Notes: generated by a model from the sequence alone, not told the origin. Positions 46,334 to 58,514 are shown, counted from the stretch's first letter. The stretch is DNA of 64,000 nucleotides from Perilla frutescens (GCA_026008535.1 BRKX01000003.1:64505001-64569000), one strand, 5' to 3'. Made by a program: numbers and translations.

Positions 46334-47360
46334 ACTGCAAGAAATAAAGCATTTGGAACCACGGTTATAAGTAACTAAACATCTCAAATAATCAAATCTA
46401 TTATTCAATAAATAAATAAATATTGGAATATATGCAAAAAAAAAATCATAAATTACATAATTATTCTGCCTAGGCTAAAATTGTAAATACACTAGTTGAT
46501 CAAATGATTACTCTTGAATAATGAATTTGCATGAGGTGATGCAGATAAACACAATTAGATTAAAAACTCAGAAAATCAAAGAATCTTGAAAGACTGTTAA
46601 TCATTTCAAAAACTAAACTCAAACAGCCTGTTGGTGAGCATCAGATTCTGGCTTCAGTTAAATCATAAACAAAAGGTTTGAATGGAATAAAAAAATTCTC
46701 CAAAATGATCCTATTAGTCTTTGAACTTTTTGCCGAATACCTGTTTCCATTAATTTCTCTTCTATCACTTATTTTATTATCTCTTAACATTTGGGTCATT
46801 GTTACTATATCATATCAGGACAAAGAATTATAGTGCAATCTGGCTTAAGATTATCATTCAAGTTTCGGAAACCATTTCTTTGTGACTTTATGTTCATTAT
46901 TTAAAATTTTCATGCAAATGTATGATAAAGACTTGTTATTTATTCCCCAATTAGCAAAATAAGTGCTAAACCTCAATCCCAACAGAAAGCCGCACACTGG
47001 CTCAAAATTCAGAATATGGAGCTATAAATTGAAAGTCAGGTGTATACTAAATTTGATCACAACTCAAATTGAACAACACCTAATAAATTAATTAATTAAA
47101 GCAAGAAAAAAAATACCTTGCAAAAACGAAATAGCCAAATTACATTGACCAGCGGGATCACCAAGCTCGGTGTGCAGGAGCGGGGGGCGGCGGAAGGAGG
47201 AGAAGATGTGGCTTACTTGGACTTGGCAGATTCCAAAAGCTTCAATTCTTTCCACAGCTTCGTTGTTCTTCTTCAACACATTTTGCAGATTCCAGAAACG
47301 AGAAAGGTGAGACGGAGAGAATGAGAGATAGCGACTAGCGAGAGAGAGGCGAGACAATTG
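46334..47360 (-). promoter_or_regulatory. Leader and 5' intron of hAT transposase gene
   Basis: GC-rich segment 47140-47360, then a plausible donor (CAAG|GTATTT, at 47113) and acceptor (TTTCTTGCAG|TG, exon start 46334) suggest a non-coding first exon and an intron of about 780 bases. The ORFs in this segment are not conserved coding as far as I can tell. Confidence 0.4.
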
Positions 47361-47723
47361 TTTTAGGTTTTCTCAAAAGGTTGGGCCATTTTTATGGGCT
47401 TTTAGATTTTTTTAGAATTGAGCCCATTTATTTATGGGCTTTAATTTTTGATGACTCAATTATTATAAGTTTATAACTGTAATTAAACTATACGGGTAGT
47501 CGGGTATTTTACGGGTATTTTCGCAGTTATTTTTCACGGGTAAACGGGTTTCACGGGTACGGATAGTAACTATCCAAACCCATACCCGCGAACTAAATGG
47601 ATAGTGAATTCTAACCATGAAACTATCTGTGGATACCAAATGCCCCTCAAACCCGCACCTATTAGGGTCGGGTACCCGCGGATATCCGTTACCCGCGGGT
47701 AAATTGCCATCCCTATATTTGAT

Positions 47724-48663
47724 AGAGTTGAAGAACTGTTGGTGTGTTTTCTTTTGGTGTCTGGTGAATTATATGTTGGGGTACTCTGATTGGTTTATGT
47801 GTGGCTTTGTAATAGTGAATGGATTGAGATTATTGATTGGAATGAATGAAATGGTGGGATTGTATCATGAATTTTAAAATTTGTATCATTTCAGATGTGT
47901 TTTTGTGGAATAAATTTTTTTATCAAATAATCATTGTCTTTATTATTGATCAACATTTATTGCTTCAGAATTAGCTACGATTATGTTCATTCAAGAATAT
48001 GGACAACCTGCATTTAAAGTAAAATGGATTTGTTTTCAAAAATAATGATAGTATCATTTGTTAAGATATAAAGTATCACATGTTTAAGAAAAAAGTAACA
48101 CTCGTGTTTGGAAAAGTATCATTAATTCAACCTAAAGGTATCAATTGGCATACAAAAATATATCATATAAGAAATAAATGTATTTTCAGTTTAATAATCA
48201 TAAGAACGTATCATGTTCTTCCCAATGAGTAGGTGTTTATTTCTATATTGAAAAAATAAATAAATTTCATAAATGAATGTCTAAGAAATGAAATTACATC
48301 ATAATAGTATTCCAAAATCATAAAATTCCAACATAATAAATTCCTAGAAATATTTTGTCCGACTACAACTCTTAAAATATCCCAAAATATATTTAAAAAA
48401 TGAAGAATCTCAAATCCAAGAATCTGCAAAGGGAATTGAAGATACGAGTCAGATAAATAGAAATTGTATCATTCATTTAGCATAAAAATATCACTTATAT
48501 TGAAGACAAGTATTAACCTGATATTCATCTAAAATAAATGAGGGTAGGGAGTTTCGGAGCCAAACTCATTCAACTGAGTTGAGTTTGCTGCATTATTTCC
48601 TTCTTCTTTCTATCTTTCTCAAGTTGTCCCTTAATTCTTTTTTCCTTCCCTTGGTTTTGCTTT
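47724..48663. other. AT-rich region with AGTATCA words
   Basis: No gene. AGTATCA/GGTATCA words recur every 30-50 bases around 48050-48160 and again at 48480, in the same style as 42.2-43.2 kb and 54.0-54.3 kb. Confidence 0.4.
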
Positions 48664-48906
48664 TCAGCTATTTTTCATGAATTTGACAAACTCTTGGAAA
48701 TCAATCATTCCATCTTCATCTTCATCAAACACCTCAATCATTCTCCTACAACTCTCCACTTTCAATCATTCCATGAATCCCAGAGCACACACAACTCTCT
48801 GCAACTCGTTTTCATCAATGAATCCATCTCTATTATCATCAAACACATCAAAAGCTTCTCACACTTCATCCAAACTCATCTCTCTCTCCTCAAAAATATC
48901 GAACAT
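48664..48906 (-). pseudogene. Calmodulin-like EF-hand protein, 3' fragment with two stops
   Basis: Minus strand, 81 codons from ATG 48906 to TGA 48664. Two EF-hand loops are readable: DDNRDGFIDENE (calcium ligands at loop positions 1, 3, 5, 9 and 12 plausible) and DEDEDGMIDFQE. Stops interrupt at codons 16 and 47. Upstream, minus-strand sequence to about 49012 could be a damaged N-terminus (MERFVGLWFVIATAIL). It resembles the C-terminal half of plant CML proteins. The plus-strand Ser-rich ORF here is its shadow. Confidence 0.75.
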
Positions 48907-49084
48907 CTCGGCAGCGTTTAACTTGGCCGTAAGCAGCAGCTTTGCTTGGCAAGAAATTCATAAGCTTCTCAAAATTGCAGTAGCAATCACAAACCACAAA
49001 CCCACAAATCTCTCCATATCCCCTCAATTTCAGTGAGAAAAGAAAACAAAGCAGCATCAACCAACATTTATACACACCAAATCC

Positions 49085-49420
49085 AACCTCCTTAGCATGT
49101 TTGCAGTATAATTTGTACATCTCATCAAAGTTGTGTCTTTGAATACCAACTAGAGATCCAGACAAGCTTAAAGTATCACCTAATGTTCATTAAAGTATCA
49201 ATTAAAATATTATATCGTAGCAAACACGTACTGATTATCTGTTTAACATTTAATGAAAATTTTACCTCTGTATTGTGCTCATATAAGCATTGATTCATTC
49301 TGAGAATCATCGATTATGGTAAGAGCTCCTGTATTATCTTGCACATTCTTGTCAATTTCATCTATGATAAACAATAGCTTCGTATATTCCAATTTTTGAA
49401 TTTCTCATAAAAATCCCCTA
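49085..49420 (-). pseudogene. FAR1-like DNA-binding domain remnant
   Basis: Minus strand. 49340-49410 reads LLFIIDEIDKNVQDNTGAL. After a gap, perhaps an intron, 49156-49085 reads GIQRHNFDEMYKLYCKHAKE then VGFGV. The pattern F-x-x-x-x-x-x-Y-x-x-Y/H-A-x-x-x-G-F matches the start of FAR1-type zinc-binding domains found in FAR1/FHY3 proteins and in Mutator-derived transposases. Only the beginning of the domain survives, and it abuts the EF-hand relic. Confidence 0.4.
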
Positions 49421-51574
49421 AATTTTTAACATGTAGGTGTTGAAATACACAAAATTAATTTGAGAACTTAAATCTAGATAAGTAAAAAGCTTTGATTGAA
49501 TTTTCGAAACACACCTTCAAATTTTGATAGGTTGCACAAAAAGATGTCGACAATGGTGTTGATGTTTTGATAGTGTTCCTCTGATGAATGGTTGTCATTG
49601 GCGACGGTGGTGGCGGCTTCACCTTGTACGGCGATGAACGAAGATAAAATCGTGAGCTGTGGGAATGAGAGAAGTGGTTCTTTCGCTTCTTTATCTTTAT
49701 TTTTTATATTTTTTAAGGCGATATGGTTGATTGGTATATCGCCGACAAATGGTAGTCACCGACGCCGGTGGCGGTGGATTCTTCGATGACGATGCTTTGA
49801 GATGAAATCAATCGCTACTACGGTAGGTTTTTTCCCCTTCTCATTCCCCTTTTCCCGATTTTTTTTTTGGATTGGGTTAGCAGCTTCTATGGGCTGGCTC
49901 CTGATGGGCCTAATGGGCCGACCCGTCTGATGGGTCGGCCCATCAGTCTTGTGCACAAGAGACCAACCCGATTTATTATTATTACTTTTAGAACAACAAT
50001 ATTATTAATATTACTAAAAAAACAATATTATTTATGGGTGAATTTAAGTATCTCAATTTAAAAAAAAAATTTACTCATACACCCGATTTGATAATATTGA
50101 AAAGATTTAAACCTATGACTTTAATCTCAATTTAAGACTTTGAAATGAAGAATGCAGTAATGCACGGGGCAAGATGGGAGCGCGTGAGTGCGGAAATTGG
50201 GTGTTGGTGGGGTGCCAATTTGGAGACAAGAACTCCGCGTACATGGAAATAATTGGGACCCCAACTTATGCTAATAATAATGTCTCTTTTTCCCTAACAA
50301 GAAATTACACTTTTTCTCTAGCCCAAAAAAAAAAAAAAAACGTCTTTCATTTGCCTCACCTTTTCAATTCCTATCTTTATTTATGTGCCATAAATTATAT
50401 GTTCCCAAATTATATGAATTTATGTAGGATATGATGCAAATTATTCAAAAATATTGCCCTATTTTAATTGGATGAGTTGGACAAACTATTTAAGATTCAG
50501 ATTTCTTTTGTTTTCTTTTCTTTTTTCTTTTTAAATTGCAGGATGTTGGGCCAATCTAGATGCTAGATTGGTGGAATTGACTTTTCATTTTTTTGGAATA
50601 ATTAGTAATTACAAATATAATGAACAATTGTACTAGAACAAGCTGTCCCCTCATCATAATATATATATGAACAAAATTTACCTAGAAACAATAACCAACC
50701 GCTCGCGTTTATTTGTAACGGAAATTTAGGGATATCGTGACATAGTTGTGTCACATATATAAATATATTGGGCTGAATGACACAGCGAAATTACTTTGAT
50801 GCTCGAATTCACATAATAATTCGTTAAAATGCATTAAATTTCAAGTTTGGTTAAATTCAATAAGTAAGTTTGAATATATATTAAAACCTTTGGCCAAACT
50901 AAAATCCTGAGTTGAAAATAAAGTTATAATAATCTGAAAGTAACAGAAATTGTGGAGAAAAATGAATATAAAATTGGGAGTTTGAAAAAGTGAAGGTTGA
51001 TAGAGATAAGGTGGAGGCAGCTAGACTGGTTAAGGGGTCCAGCTATCCACACCCATCAAACGAGCTGGCTAATCTATCAACTTACTCTCTGACAGCTAAG
51101 CTCTTTTTACCCAATTAGCAGGGGTATGAAAATGGCTACTCCAATTCCGCCGAAATTCTTAAAAAAATAAAAATTAAACTAATCAAAGTAATTGGTATAA
51201 TTGAATCTAATCAAATCATAATTTTTTTTAGTTCGTTTGGTTCGATTTTTAGTTTAACCGAATGTGGTGAGGTGAAGTCACGTGAATACAGAAATCAACT
51301 TGTCTTATTCTGAGATGATCTCAACCCCTTCTCTAGAATTTTTAGACTTCTTCTTGCGTATTTTGGCAGATCTTATACCGGATGGTGTTGTTTATACTGT
51401 TTCAGCAATAAAGTTCCAATCTTTATGGTTTTGTGCTTTAGAAATGGGGGAGAAATAGAAGAAATATGGAGAAGAGAGAAGAACGAAGTAGGAGGAAAAT
51501 TAGATATAGTTGAGACTACTGATACAAAATAACATTGCCCTATGACAATGGACCAAAGTCATTAATTGAACTAA
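49421..51574. other. Intergenic, no supported gene
   Basis: 49585-49640 and 49748-49795 share a diverged GGTNGTCAYYGRCGNCGGTGG-type segment. Short ORFs are not supported. The rest is AT-rich single-copy-looking sequence. Confidence 0.35.
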
Positions 51575-51808
51575 AATACTAAAGTCCCAACTCCTCAACC
51601 CAATATCAATTATCAACCCATTGCCATTGATCCAAGCTCCACTTCTGACCCAAACTCCGACCCGCTTGAACAGTTCCTCACTTCCTCTCTAGTAGCTTTT
51701 AACCCTAAAAATGGAGTCTTTGACAATTCCGAGAAACAACCTTCCTTCTCCACCACAGCTTCTTCAGAAGATCCTTGTATGAGGCTCACAACATATTCCT
51801 ACAACTAA
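51575..51808 (+). pseudogene. Unrecognised coding-like fragment
   Basis: A 77-codon open stretch without a start reads NTKVPTPQPNINYQPIAID, then DPLEQFLTSSLVAFNPKNG, and ends TTYSYN. Composition is that of a real protein (balanced, Ser/Pro/Asn-rich) and unlike the AT-rich surroundings. I do not recognise it. It could be an exon fragment moved by a transposon. Confidence 0.25.
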
Positions 51809-53254
51809 ATTATGTTGAAAATATTATTTCTTACCCCACTTTTTATGTAAAATTACATATACATCCCAACGATAAATAAAATTAACCTAAAAATAATTAA
51901 CCACGATATTTATTACTAAGATTGAAAGTAATTCTAAATTATAATAATAAAATAATAGATCATATTAACAATTTTCGACACAGCTAAAATTATATATAAA
52001 TAATTATATTTATAACTAAAAGCTCAAATTTGGAAATAATTTATTTAAAATTGAAAATTTTATAATTCTTAATAATAAAATAATCAACTATTACTGATAA
52101 TTATTTAACAGCTAAAACTAAAATCAATTATAAATACTAATTAACAATTAGTAACTAAACTAGTATTACCCTCATGCGTTGCGTGGTAAAATATGAAATG
52201 ACGTTACTTGGTAATATTGAAAAAATTGCACTAACGTGCTTAGTAAACCAAATTTATTTGGTTACTTAGTGACATCCTGTAATCTTTTGTTTCCTCATAG
52301 CATGTTATAGTTTCAGGTGTAAAGTGTATCAAATATGCCTTCTTTCATATCGAAAAAAAGGGATATTTGGTAATTTGAATTGATTTTTTTAAAAGGATCA
52401 CGTATCTTGCGTTGAAGATAGAATTTTTGAAAGAACTCTTAAACCAATATGAATGTTTGCATCGTTATCTGAAAATCTTTATAGTCATATTTTATTTAAA
52501 TCACTACTGCTGCTATAGGAAACAAGTCTCAGCTAGCCTTAGTAACTATGTTTATGTATGCTGGGAAAAAAGTCTCTGCTCCTTCTATTATAAGAAATAA
52601 GTCTCTGACTTAGTAGTCGTAAAGCGTAAATGAAATGTTTGGTGGAATATGATGTGAGTGCATGTTTAACACATGTACAGTCGATAATCGCATGGTTCTC
52701 CACTGAGTATATCTTCGGTATGCTCACCCCTATTACAGTTTATTGCAGGTTCGGGAGTTCGCAAAAGTCATGTGGATCGAGTTGACTATGGCTGATTGCA
52801 AGTCAAGTTTCAGAATAATTGTTCTCTGTGGGGGGAGGGGGGGGGGGGTTTCAAAACTTTGATTTCCTATTTTGTGGTTTGATTAAGAACTTATTTAGTG
52901 CATCCTATTATCAAGAGTTACCTTGTGTTTTTTTTTTTTAAGAGTTACCTTGTGTTAAATTATGAATTTTTTAGTTGGTTTGCAAATGGCGATCTATAAG
53001 TGGGTGGTGAAATGATTGCTTATTTATATCAATATGATATGAATTGACGAAAATTTGGTAATTTATGAAACTGGTTTGTTCATTTATATGTTTATCTCAA
53101 TTAATGGATATAATGAAGAAAGTTAATTTTGGGGCTGTGTTCTATATTTAAAAAAGAAAAAAGAAACTCGTTGCATGGATATTTAGATGTTACCGTTTGA
53201 AATTGTTTTAGTTATTTAAAAATCTGAATAGGAAATAAAAAAATATAACAAAAA
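51809..53254. other. AT-rich intergenic DNA with a poly-G run
   Basis: No gene. G-run at 52830-52848 (6 G, A, 12 G), an isolated candidate for quadruplex formation. Confidence 0.4.
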
Positions 53255-53960
53255 TTTGTATTAGACCGTCTAACGGATCTCTCACATTAAACGGGTCAAA
53301 TATAACCCAACCCGCCCCACAAAACCCACACACCCACGCCTGAGCCCACTCTTTTTTTTTTCATTCAATTTTTTTTGGGCCAACAGCCTGCTGCTGAGTC
53401 CATTTCCCATTCCTTTTCTTTTCTTCTTTCTGCCTTACAGTTTCTTTCTTTTTCTTTATTTCTCTTTCTTTTTTTCTTTCTCTCGTTTTTTTTTTTGTTT
53501 TTCTTTTTATATTTTTTGTAAAAAGTACTATTTTGTATCGAGCGCAGTGCAATCCGTGAGATGCCGAATAAAAAAATTAATTCAAAAAATTAAATTAGTT
53601 GAATTTAATTTTAGGGTAAATATTTATTTAAAAAAATTTAATAATCGAACGCAGTGCATGAGCTCACGCGTTAGGGTCAGGCGAGTGTACTGTGTGAGAT
53701 GTCGGATAAAAAAATTAAATTATTCCAAAAAGTAAATTAATTCAATTTAATTTAATTTACGGTTCACTAATTCCATTTTAGGGTATATATTTACTTCAAA
53801 AAAATTAATTATCAAGTAGTGCACGAGCGCACGCATCTAACGGGTCTCTTTATGTTAGATGGGTCAAATAAAATCCAAACCCGCCCCAAATCCATTTTTA
53901 CGCGTAGACGCTTGAGATACATGCGTCCCCAAGCGCGGCGCGTGTATCTCACGCGCTTTT
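53255..53960 (+). repeat. Dispersed repeat with internal boxes (copy 1)
   Basis: Flanked by two similar segments, TAACGGATCTCTCAC...AACCCGCCCC at 53270 and TAACGGGTCTCTTTAT...AACCCGCCCC at 53840. Inside, a box of the form GTGCA-GAGC-CACGC ... TGAGATGYCGGATAAAAAAATTAA occurs at about 53535, 53650 and 53815. A second, inverted copy lies at 62285-64000. Confidence 0.65.
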
Positions 53961-54009
53961 TTTATGGCGATTTGACTAATTATTGAACCAAGAACAAAGA
54001 GATATCATT

Positions 54010-54290
54010 AGTCATAAGGTAAAGTATCATTATCTATGATATGAAGTATTAGTAGCTCTGAGGTTAATTAAACATTAATTATCAAACCAATAACAAAGAT
54101 GTATCAGTAACATTAGCTATGAAAATGAAGTATCATTAACTATGAAGTGAAGTATCATCAGATATAAATTTGACAAAATATCATTAACTATTAAGTGGAG
54201 TATCATTACATATATATCTGGTGAAGTATCATTAACTGTTATGTAAAGTATCATTAATTATGAGGTGAAGTATCATTAACTCAAATGATT
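54010..54290. repeat. AGTATCATTA minisatellite
   Basis: The phrase RAAGTATCATTAACTATKARGTG recurs about nine times with a loose period near 30-35 bases and degenerate spacers. Confidence 0.8.
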
Positions 54291-55117
54291 TGGTTAGCCC
54301 GATAGTTAGCTCTCCTGATCTTTCTAAATATGAGGGACAACCCACTGTCGATCCTACTCTTTACAGAAGTATCGTCGGCGCCTTACAATATGCTACCATA
54401 ACATGACCAGACATCACCTTTAGTGTGAACAAGGTGAGTCAGTATATGCAGCTTCCTTTTGACACTCATTGGAAGGTCGTTAAGAGAATCTTACGGTATT
54501 TAGTTGGCACTTTGGATTTCGGTCTGCTACTGAAACCTTCTCCTACTTTGGATATTCGAGCATATGCCGGTGCAGATTGGGCCACAGATAAAGATGATAG
54601 GAAGTCCACCTCAGGGACTTGTATCTTTCTTGGTAGCAATTTGATCGCTTGGAGTGCTAAGAAACAATCTAATGTTTCTCGATCAAGCACGAAGGCTGAA
54701 TTTCGCAGTCTCACCAAAGTTACTTGTGATATTTTATGGTTGCATTCCTTGTTTAATGAATTAAGAATTGTCCACAGGCGGCCTTCTGTTGTGTGGATGG
54801 ACAATCTGGGAGCTGTGGCATTGTCGTCTAATCCAGTTTTCCACTCTAAAATCAAGCATGCCGAAGTGGATTTTCATTTTGTGAGAGAGCAGGTTGCCCA
54901 CAACACCATCCGCGTTCAACATATCCCTTCATATGCTCAAATCGCCGATGGTTTCACTAAGCCTACTTCTGGACGAACTTTCTCTCGATTTCAGAATTCT
55001 CTTAATGTTCTTCCATCCACCTCGATCGGTTTGTGGGGGAATGTTGGGAATACTAACTCTACTCCAGATCATCACTCAAAGCCATGTAGACTAAAAGAAT
55101 CTAGTGAGGTCACGTAG
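54291..55117 (+). pseudogene. Ale-like Copia RT/RNase H 3' end
   Basis: Open from 54425 with recognisable sequence from about 54310 (LYRSIVGALQYATIT, a stop, PDITFSVNKVSQYM). RNase H motifs DWATDKDDRKSTSGTCIFLG, SSTKAEFRSL, DNLGAVALSSNPVFHSKIKH and IADGFTKP are present. It ends with TAG at 55115. Upstream RT, integrase and gag are missing and replaced by the AGTATCA minisatellite. The motif set fits the Ale/Retrofit lineage. Confidence 0.85.
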
Positions 55118-55134
55118 AGGTGCAGCTAGGGTGT

Positions 55135-55350
55135 TGTTAGACCTTATTATACTTTATACCTATCCTTATCCAATGATAAGATTGTGATTGGTTATAGCTA
55201 GTTCCACACATTTGTATACACGTCTCTATTCCAGATCTTTCTACTGTATGGTATATAGCCTTGTAACGGAGAATGACTTATTCATTCTACCTTGAAATTA
55301 ATATATCAGTAGCATAGGTTTTGACCACCATTCTCTGCTCCGTTATGAAT
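55135..55350 (+). repeat. Probable 3' LTR of the Ale-like Copia fragment
   Basis: TGTTAGACCTTATT begins 17 bases after the pol stop. A GGTATATAGCC box and TTGTAACGGAGAATGAC follow, as in short Ale LTRs. The 3' end is not defined. Confidence 0.55.
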
Positions 55351-56139
55351 TATGATTTACTCATATAATGTGTTATTCCTATTTTCCTTTCAGCCCACGC
55401 CTTCTGTTGCTTCAAGAAAGTAATTTAAATTTAAGGAAAAATTATTTCACGACTGTACGTGCATGTATCAGTTGATGAGAAAGATGATGTGAGGAGAGTT
55501 TAGCAGATAGATAGCAGGTATGTATTTTCTTTCTCAGTCATCCACAAATTAAAACTGCTAATATTAAATCTAATTCTGTTGGTACGGTATAAAAGATGAT
55601 AACATGACTGACATTTTTCTTTCCACAATATTCACACACACACACAACAAAAAAAAGACAAACTGACAATTATATATTGAAAAAGGGCTTAAATGAAATA
55701 TTTCGAAGCATGATTTGCAAATTCTAAATTAATTTGGCGTGGAATCAACATGAAATGGAAGAGGGATTAAAGATGGGAGTGCATAAATATTGCTGCCCAT
55801 TGTGGAAAACTATATATATAATTTGTAAATATATATGATGTAGACGACTCCATAATACATTAATATATATGTTCATGTATATATAGAGACAACCACGATT
55901 TGCATTTGCCAAATCTTTCCTTTTATTTTCTTTTGTTTCATTTTAAAGTGGATTGGTGTTGGTGATAATTCTTATCATCATTTTGAGTTCAAAGAAATAA
56001 GATTTTGGAAGCCTTGCTTTTTCTAGTTAATTTTAGATGAGGATGCGATCTAAATTATACTGTTCGCATAGGGCCTAAACCCAATTGCCTTGAGCTTCAT
56101 TATCAGGCCCAAAAAATGTTTCTCAAACAAATGAAGCAA
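55351..56139. other. AT-rich intergenic DNA
   Basis: No gene or clear repeat. A short TATATATA stretch lies at 55811-55880. Confidence 0.35.
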
Positions 56140-56148
56140 AATTAGATT
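56140..56148. repeat. 9-bp target-site duplication (left) of MULE
   Basis: AATTAGATT, identical to 59133-59141. Confidence 0.9.
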
Positions 56149-56750
56149 GGCAAAACACATTACGCGGTCGCTGTACTTTTAAATTTCGTTTCGATAGGTC
56201 CCTCTACAATTTTTTTGTTTTAGAAGGTCTTTCTACTTCTATATTCGATTTCATAAGATCCTTTTCTAACGGAACTAACAGATTTATTAATTTCTCCATT
56301 AGTCAAATACCACGTCAGCATACTCTTATTTAATTAAATTCCATTTCATATTTTATTTGGAAAAACTATACAAAATTCACAATCTTTAGCGTATTCAATA
56401 AAAGATGGCGGTCACTGATTCATCCTTCTACTTTTGCATGTATCACATGCCATCTCTTAATCTTTTATTTCAATTTCTCGCTTTCTTAGAAGAATAACAA
56501 TTTTATCTGGTTTCTCTTTACTTTCCACAGTTGACCAGAAGCTAGAAAAATTTTAAACAATTTTACGATCTTGTGGTTAACGAATTTATGCTTCGGCGAT
56601 GGGGTCCGGGGTTTAAAGTCAAGGTTCATGTTCGCGAGTTCCATTAGTTGACCATAGGCTTCATCGTAATGAAATTTTAGAGAATTAGCATGAGTTTTAT
56701 GTTCTTGTGGTGCATGAGTTTGTGATACTGGTTTGGTTAATGAATTTGTG
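56149..56750 (+). repeat. Left terminal inverted repeat of MULE
   Basis: Pairs with 58515-59132 in inverse orientation. Identity is highest in the outer 190 bases and patchy further in. The short minus-strand ORF at 56486-56785 is a by-product. Confidence 0.8.
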
Positions 56751-57708
56751 CTACTAATGAATTTGATCGAGCTTGACTGGGACAAGGGAATTCAGTCGAA
56801 TCCCAGCCAACTAAAAGGCGCTCCAACCGTTCAATAAAATTCCTCCTGAAGCAAGGATTATCAGATGCGAGTTTATTTAATTGTGATGGTCTCTATTTAG
56901 TTTCTTTGATAAAGACTACTATTCTTAATTTCCGTAGTTGATTTTCATCAATGTGGATGGAAATGAAAATTATGATTTTTGTTAGTTGACTCACACAATT
57001 CAATGGCAGGATCCTACTAAAATTTAAGGCAAAGCAACACAAAGAATTCTCACATATTTGATTTTTTTAGTATATATATTAGGAACTTCTTTACTCTACA
57101 TTACATATGCTTATGTATACAAGATGGAGCTTCAGTGATGGTTGGATAATGAGATGGTTTGTTGTTGATGAATGTTTAAACTAGGAATTGGTTTTGTAAT
57201 AATCAAGTTTCAAGTAGTAATTATTTTCTGTATACTGATTCTTTGATCTAATTCTTGTCTTCATGTTCCACAATCTAAATGGACAAACTTCTATTTCCCA
57301 ATTCAAATGGATCAACTATCGCTCTTTACTTGTTCGACAAAATGCACCTATTAGACATCTTTATAAATGAATACACAATGACACCACAATTAAGATACGT
57401 CATATAAGAAATTCACCACTACAAATTAGTATAATTTTAACAATATAAGAGTCCATCTAAAAAGACACTTGAGCATAAATAGAGATGAGAGAAAGGAAAC
57501 AACACACATAAATCTCTAATAAAATACCATTTTTATTGATTGTCATAAGCAATAAACTAATAAAACAAGACGAAACATTCATTTGCTATCTCAACAAAAT
57601 AAATTTAGGGATCCCTAAATTAGTTTCCATAACTAATACATGGTCTACCTAAAACAAAATCAAATCACAAAATGACCTTATTTTAATTTATATAGAGAGA
57701 TTGCAAGG

Positions 57709-57966
57709 TCAAGATCCATATTCTTTTCTTCCCTTAGCTTGAGTTGTAATTGAAGTTACTCTACGTTGTGCCTCGACCTGAAGTTGTTTAGTCGTCACTG
57801 CAGTCTTTCCTTTCCATTTCAAACTTGAAGTTCCATGGTTCTCTCTTCGAGGAACATCTTTCCATTTCAAACTTGAAGTTCCATGGTTCTCTCTTCGAGG
57901 AACATCTTTATTTACATCTTGAGAATGTTCTTCCATGATCATTGGCTCTCTATACAATGATTTCAT
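57709..57966 (-). CDS. Small basic ORF inside MULE with a 16-residue exact duplication
   Basis: 85 codons on the minus strand (MKSLYREPMIMEEHSQDVNK). The 16-residue segment DVPRRENHGTSSLKWK is present twice in a row, followed by GKTAVTTKQLQVEAQRRVTS and a Lys/Arg-rich end. No known domain. It could be a captured host exon or chance. The in-frame 48-base duplication is compatible with coding, and no transcript evidence exists here. Confidence 0.3.
   Translation of the reverse strand: MKSLYREPMIMEEHSQDVNKDVPRRENHGTSSLKWKDVPRRENHGTSSLKWKGKTAVTTKQLQVEAQRRVTSITTQAKGRKEYGS
57811..57906. repeat. 48-bp perfect tandem duplication
   Basis: TTTCCATTTCAAACTTGAAG starts at 57811 and 57859; the 48 bases are identical. 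Confidence 0.95.
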
Positions 57967-58514
57967 AAACCTTGTTCCAGACTAAAACAAAGTAATCACA
58001 AAGTTGTTATGAAATATTTAATAGATGACTTGATTAAAATAAGATCAAATTGTATAGTTCCTACATTTAAAATTGTTGTTTCATATCACCAATAGACCTG
58101 ATTATGAAAAAATGCAACAATAAAAATTAATAAAAAATGTAAGTAGAAAAACAAAAGGATAATTTTTTACATATTCAAGCCAAACAGTAGAAACAGAGAA
58201 CCAGTTAAGCAAGTTAAATGACAAAGATAATATTTTTTTTACATTATTTCAGACCAAATTGTCGCAACTACCAAAACATATTGCAGTAAGCCCATTTAAT
58301 GATAATCTCATCCCATACAATCATTTTAAAGTTACGTATTACAACAATTATGATTGCTTAGATATGAATAAAACTCAAGAGATTGTTAAACACAATAACA
58401 AAAACCACATTATGAAAGTTGTAAATTGTTCAAAATTTATCTCCTATAAAAGTTCTCATAGATTAACGAAATTGAAGAAATTGAAACTCACGCTTCATTG
58501 ACTCATTAGATGAC

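Larger units (their letters stand above)
43759..47715 (-). mobile_element. hAT transposon, nearly complete, 3,957 bp
   Basis: Terminal inverted repeats TAGGGATGGCAAT ... ATTGCCATCCCTA with perfect 8-bp duplication TATTTGAT. Both ends carry clusters of ACCCGCG/CGCGGGT words (43796-43910 and 47560-47700), the subterminal transposase-binding style of hAT elements. It carries a transposase gene on the minus strand and a GC-rich leader at 47140-47360. Confidence 0.93.

Noticed and set aside
48677..49036. Ser-rich plus-strand ORF
   Set aside because: Antisense shadow of the EF-hand relic, whose minus-strand translation shows two calcium-binding loops.
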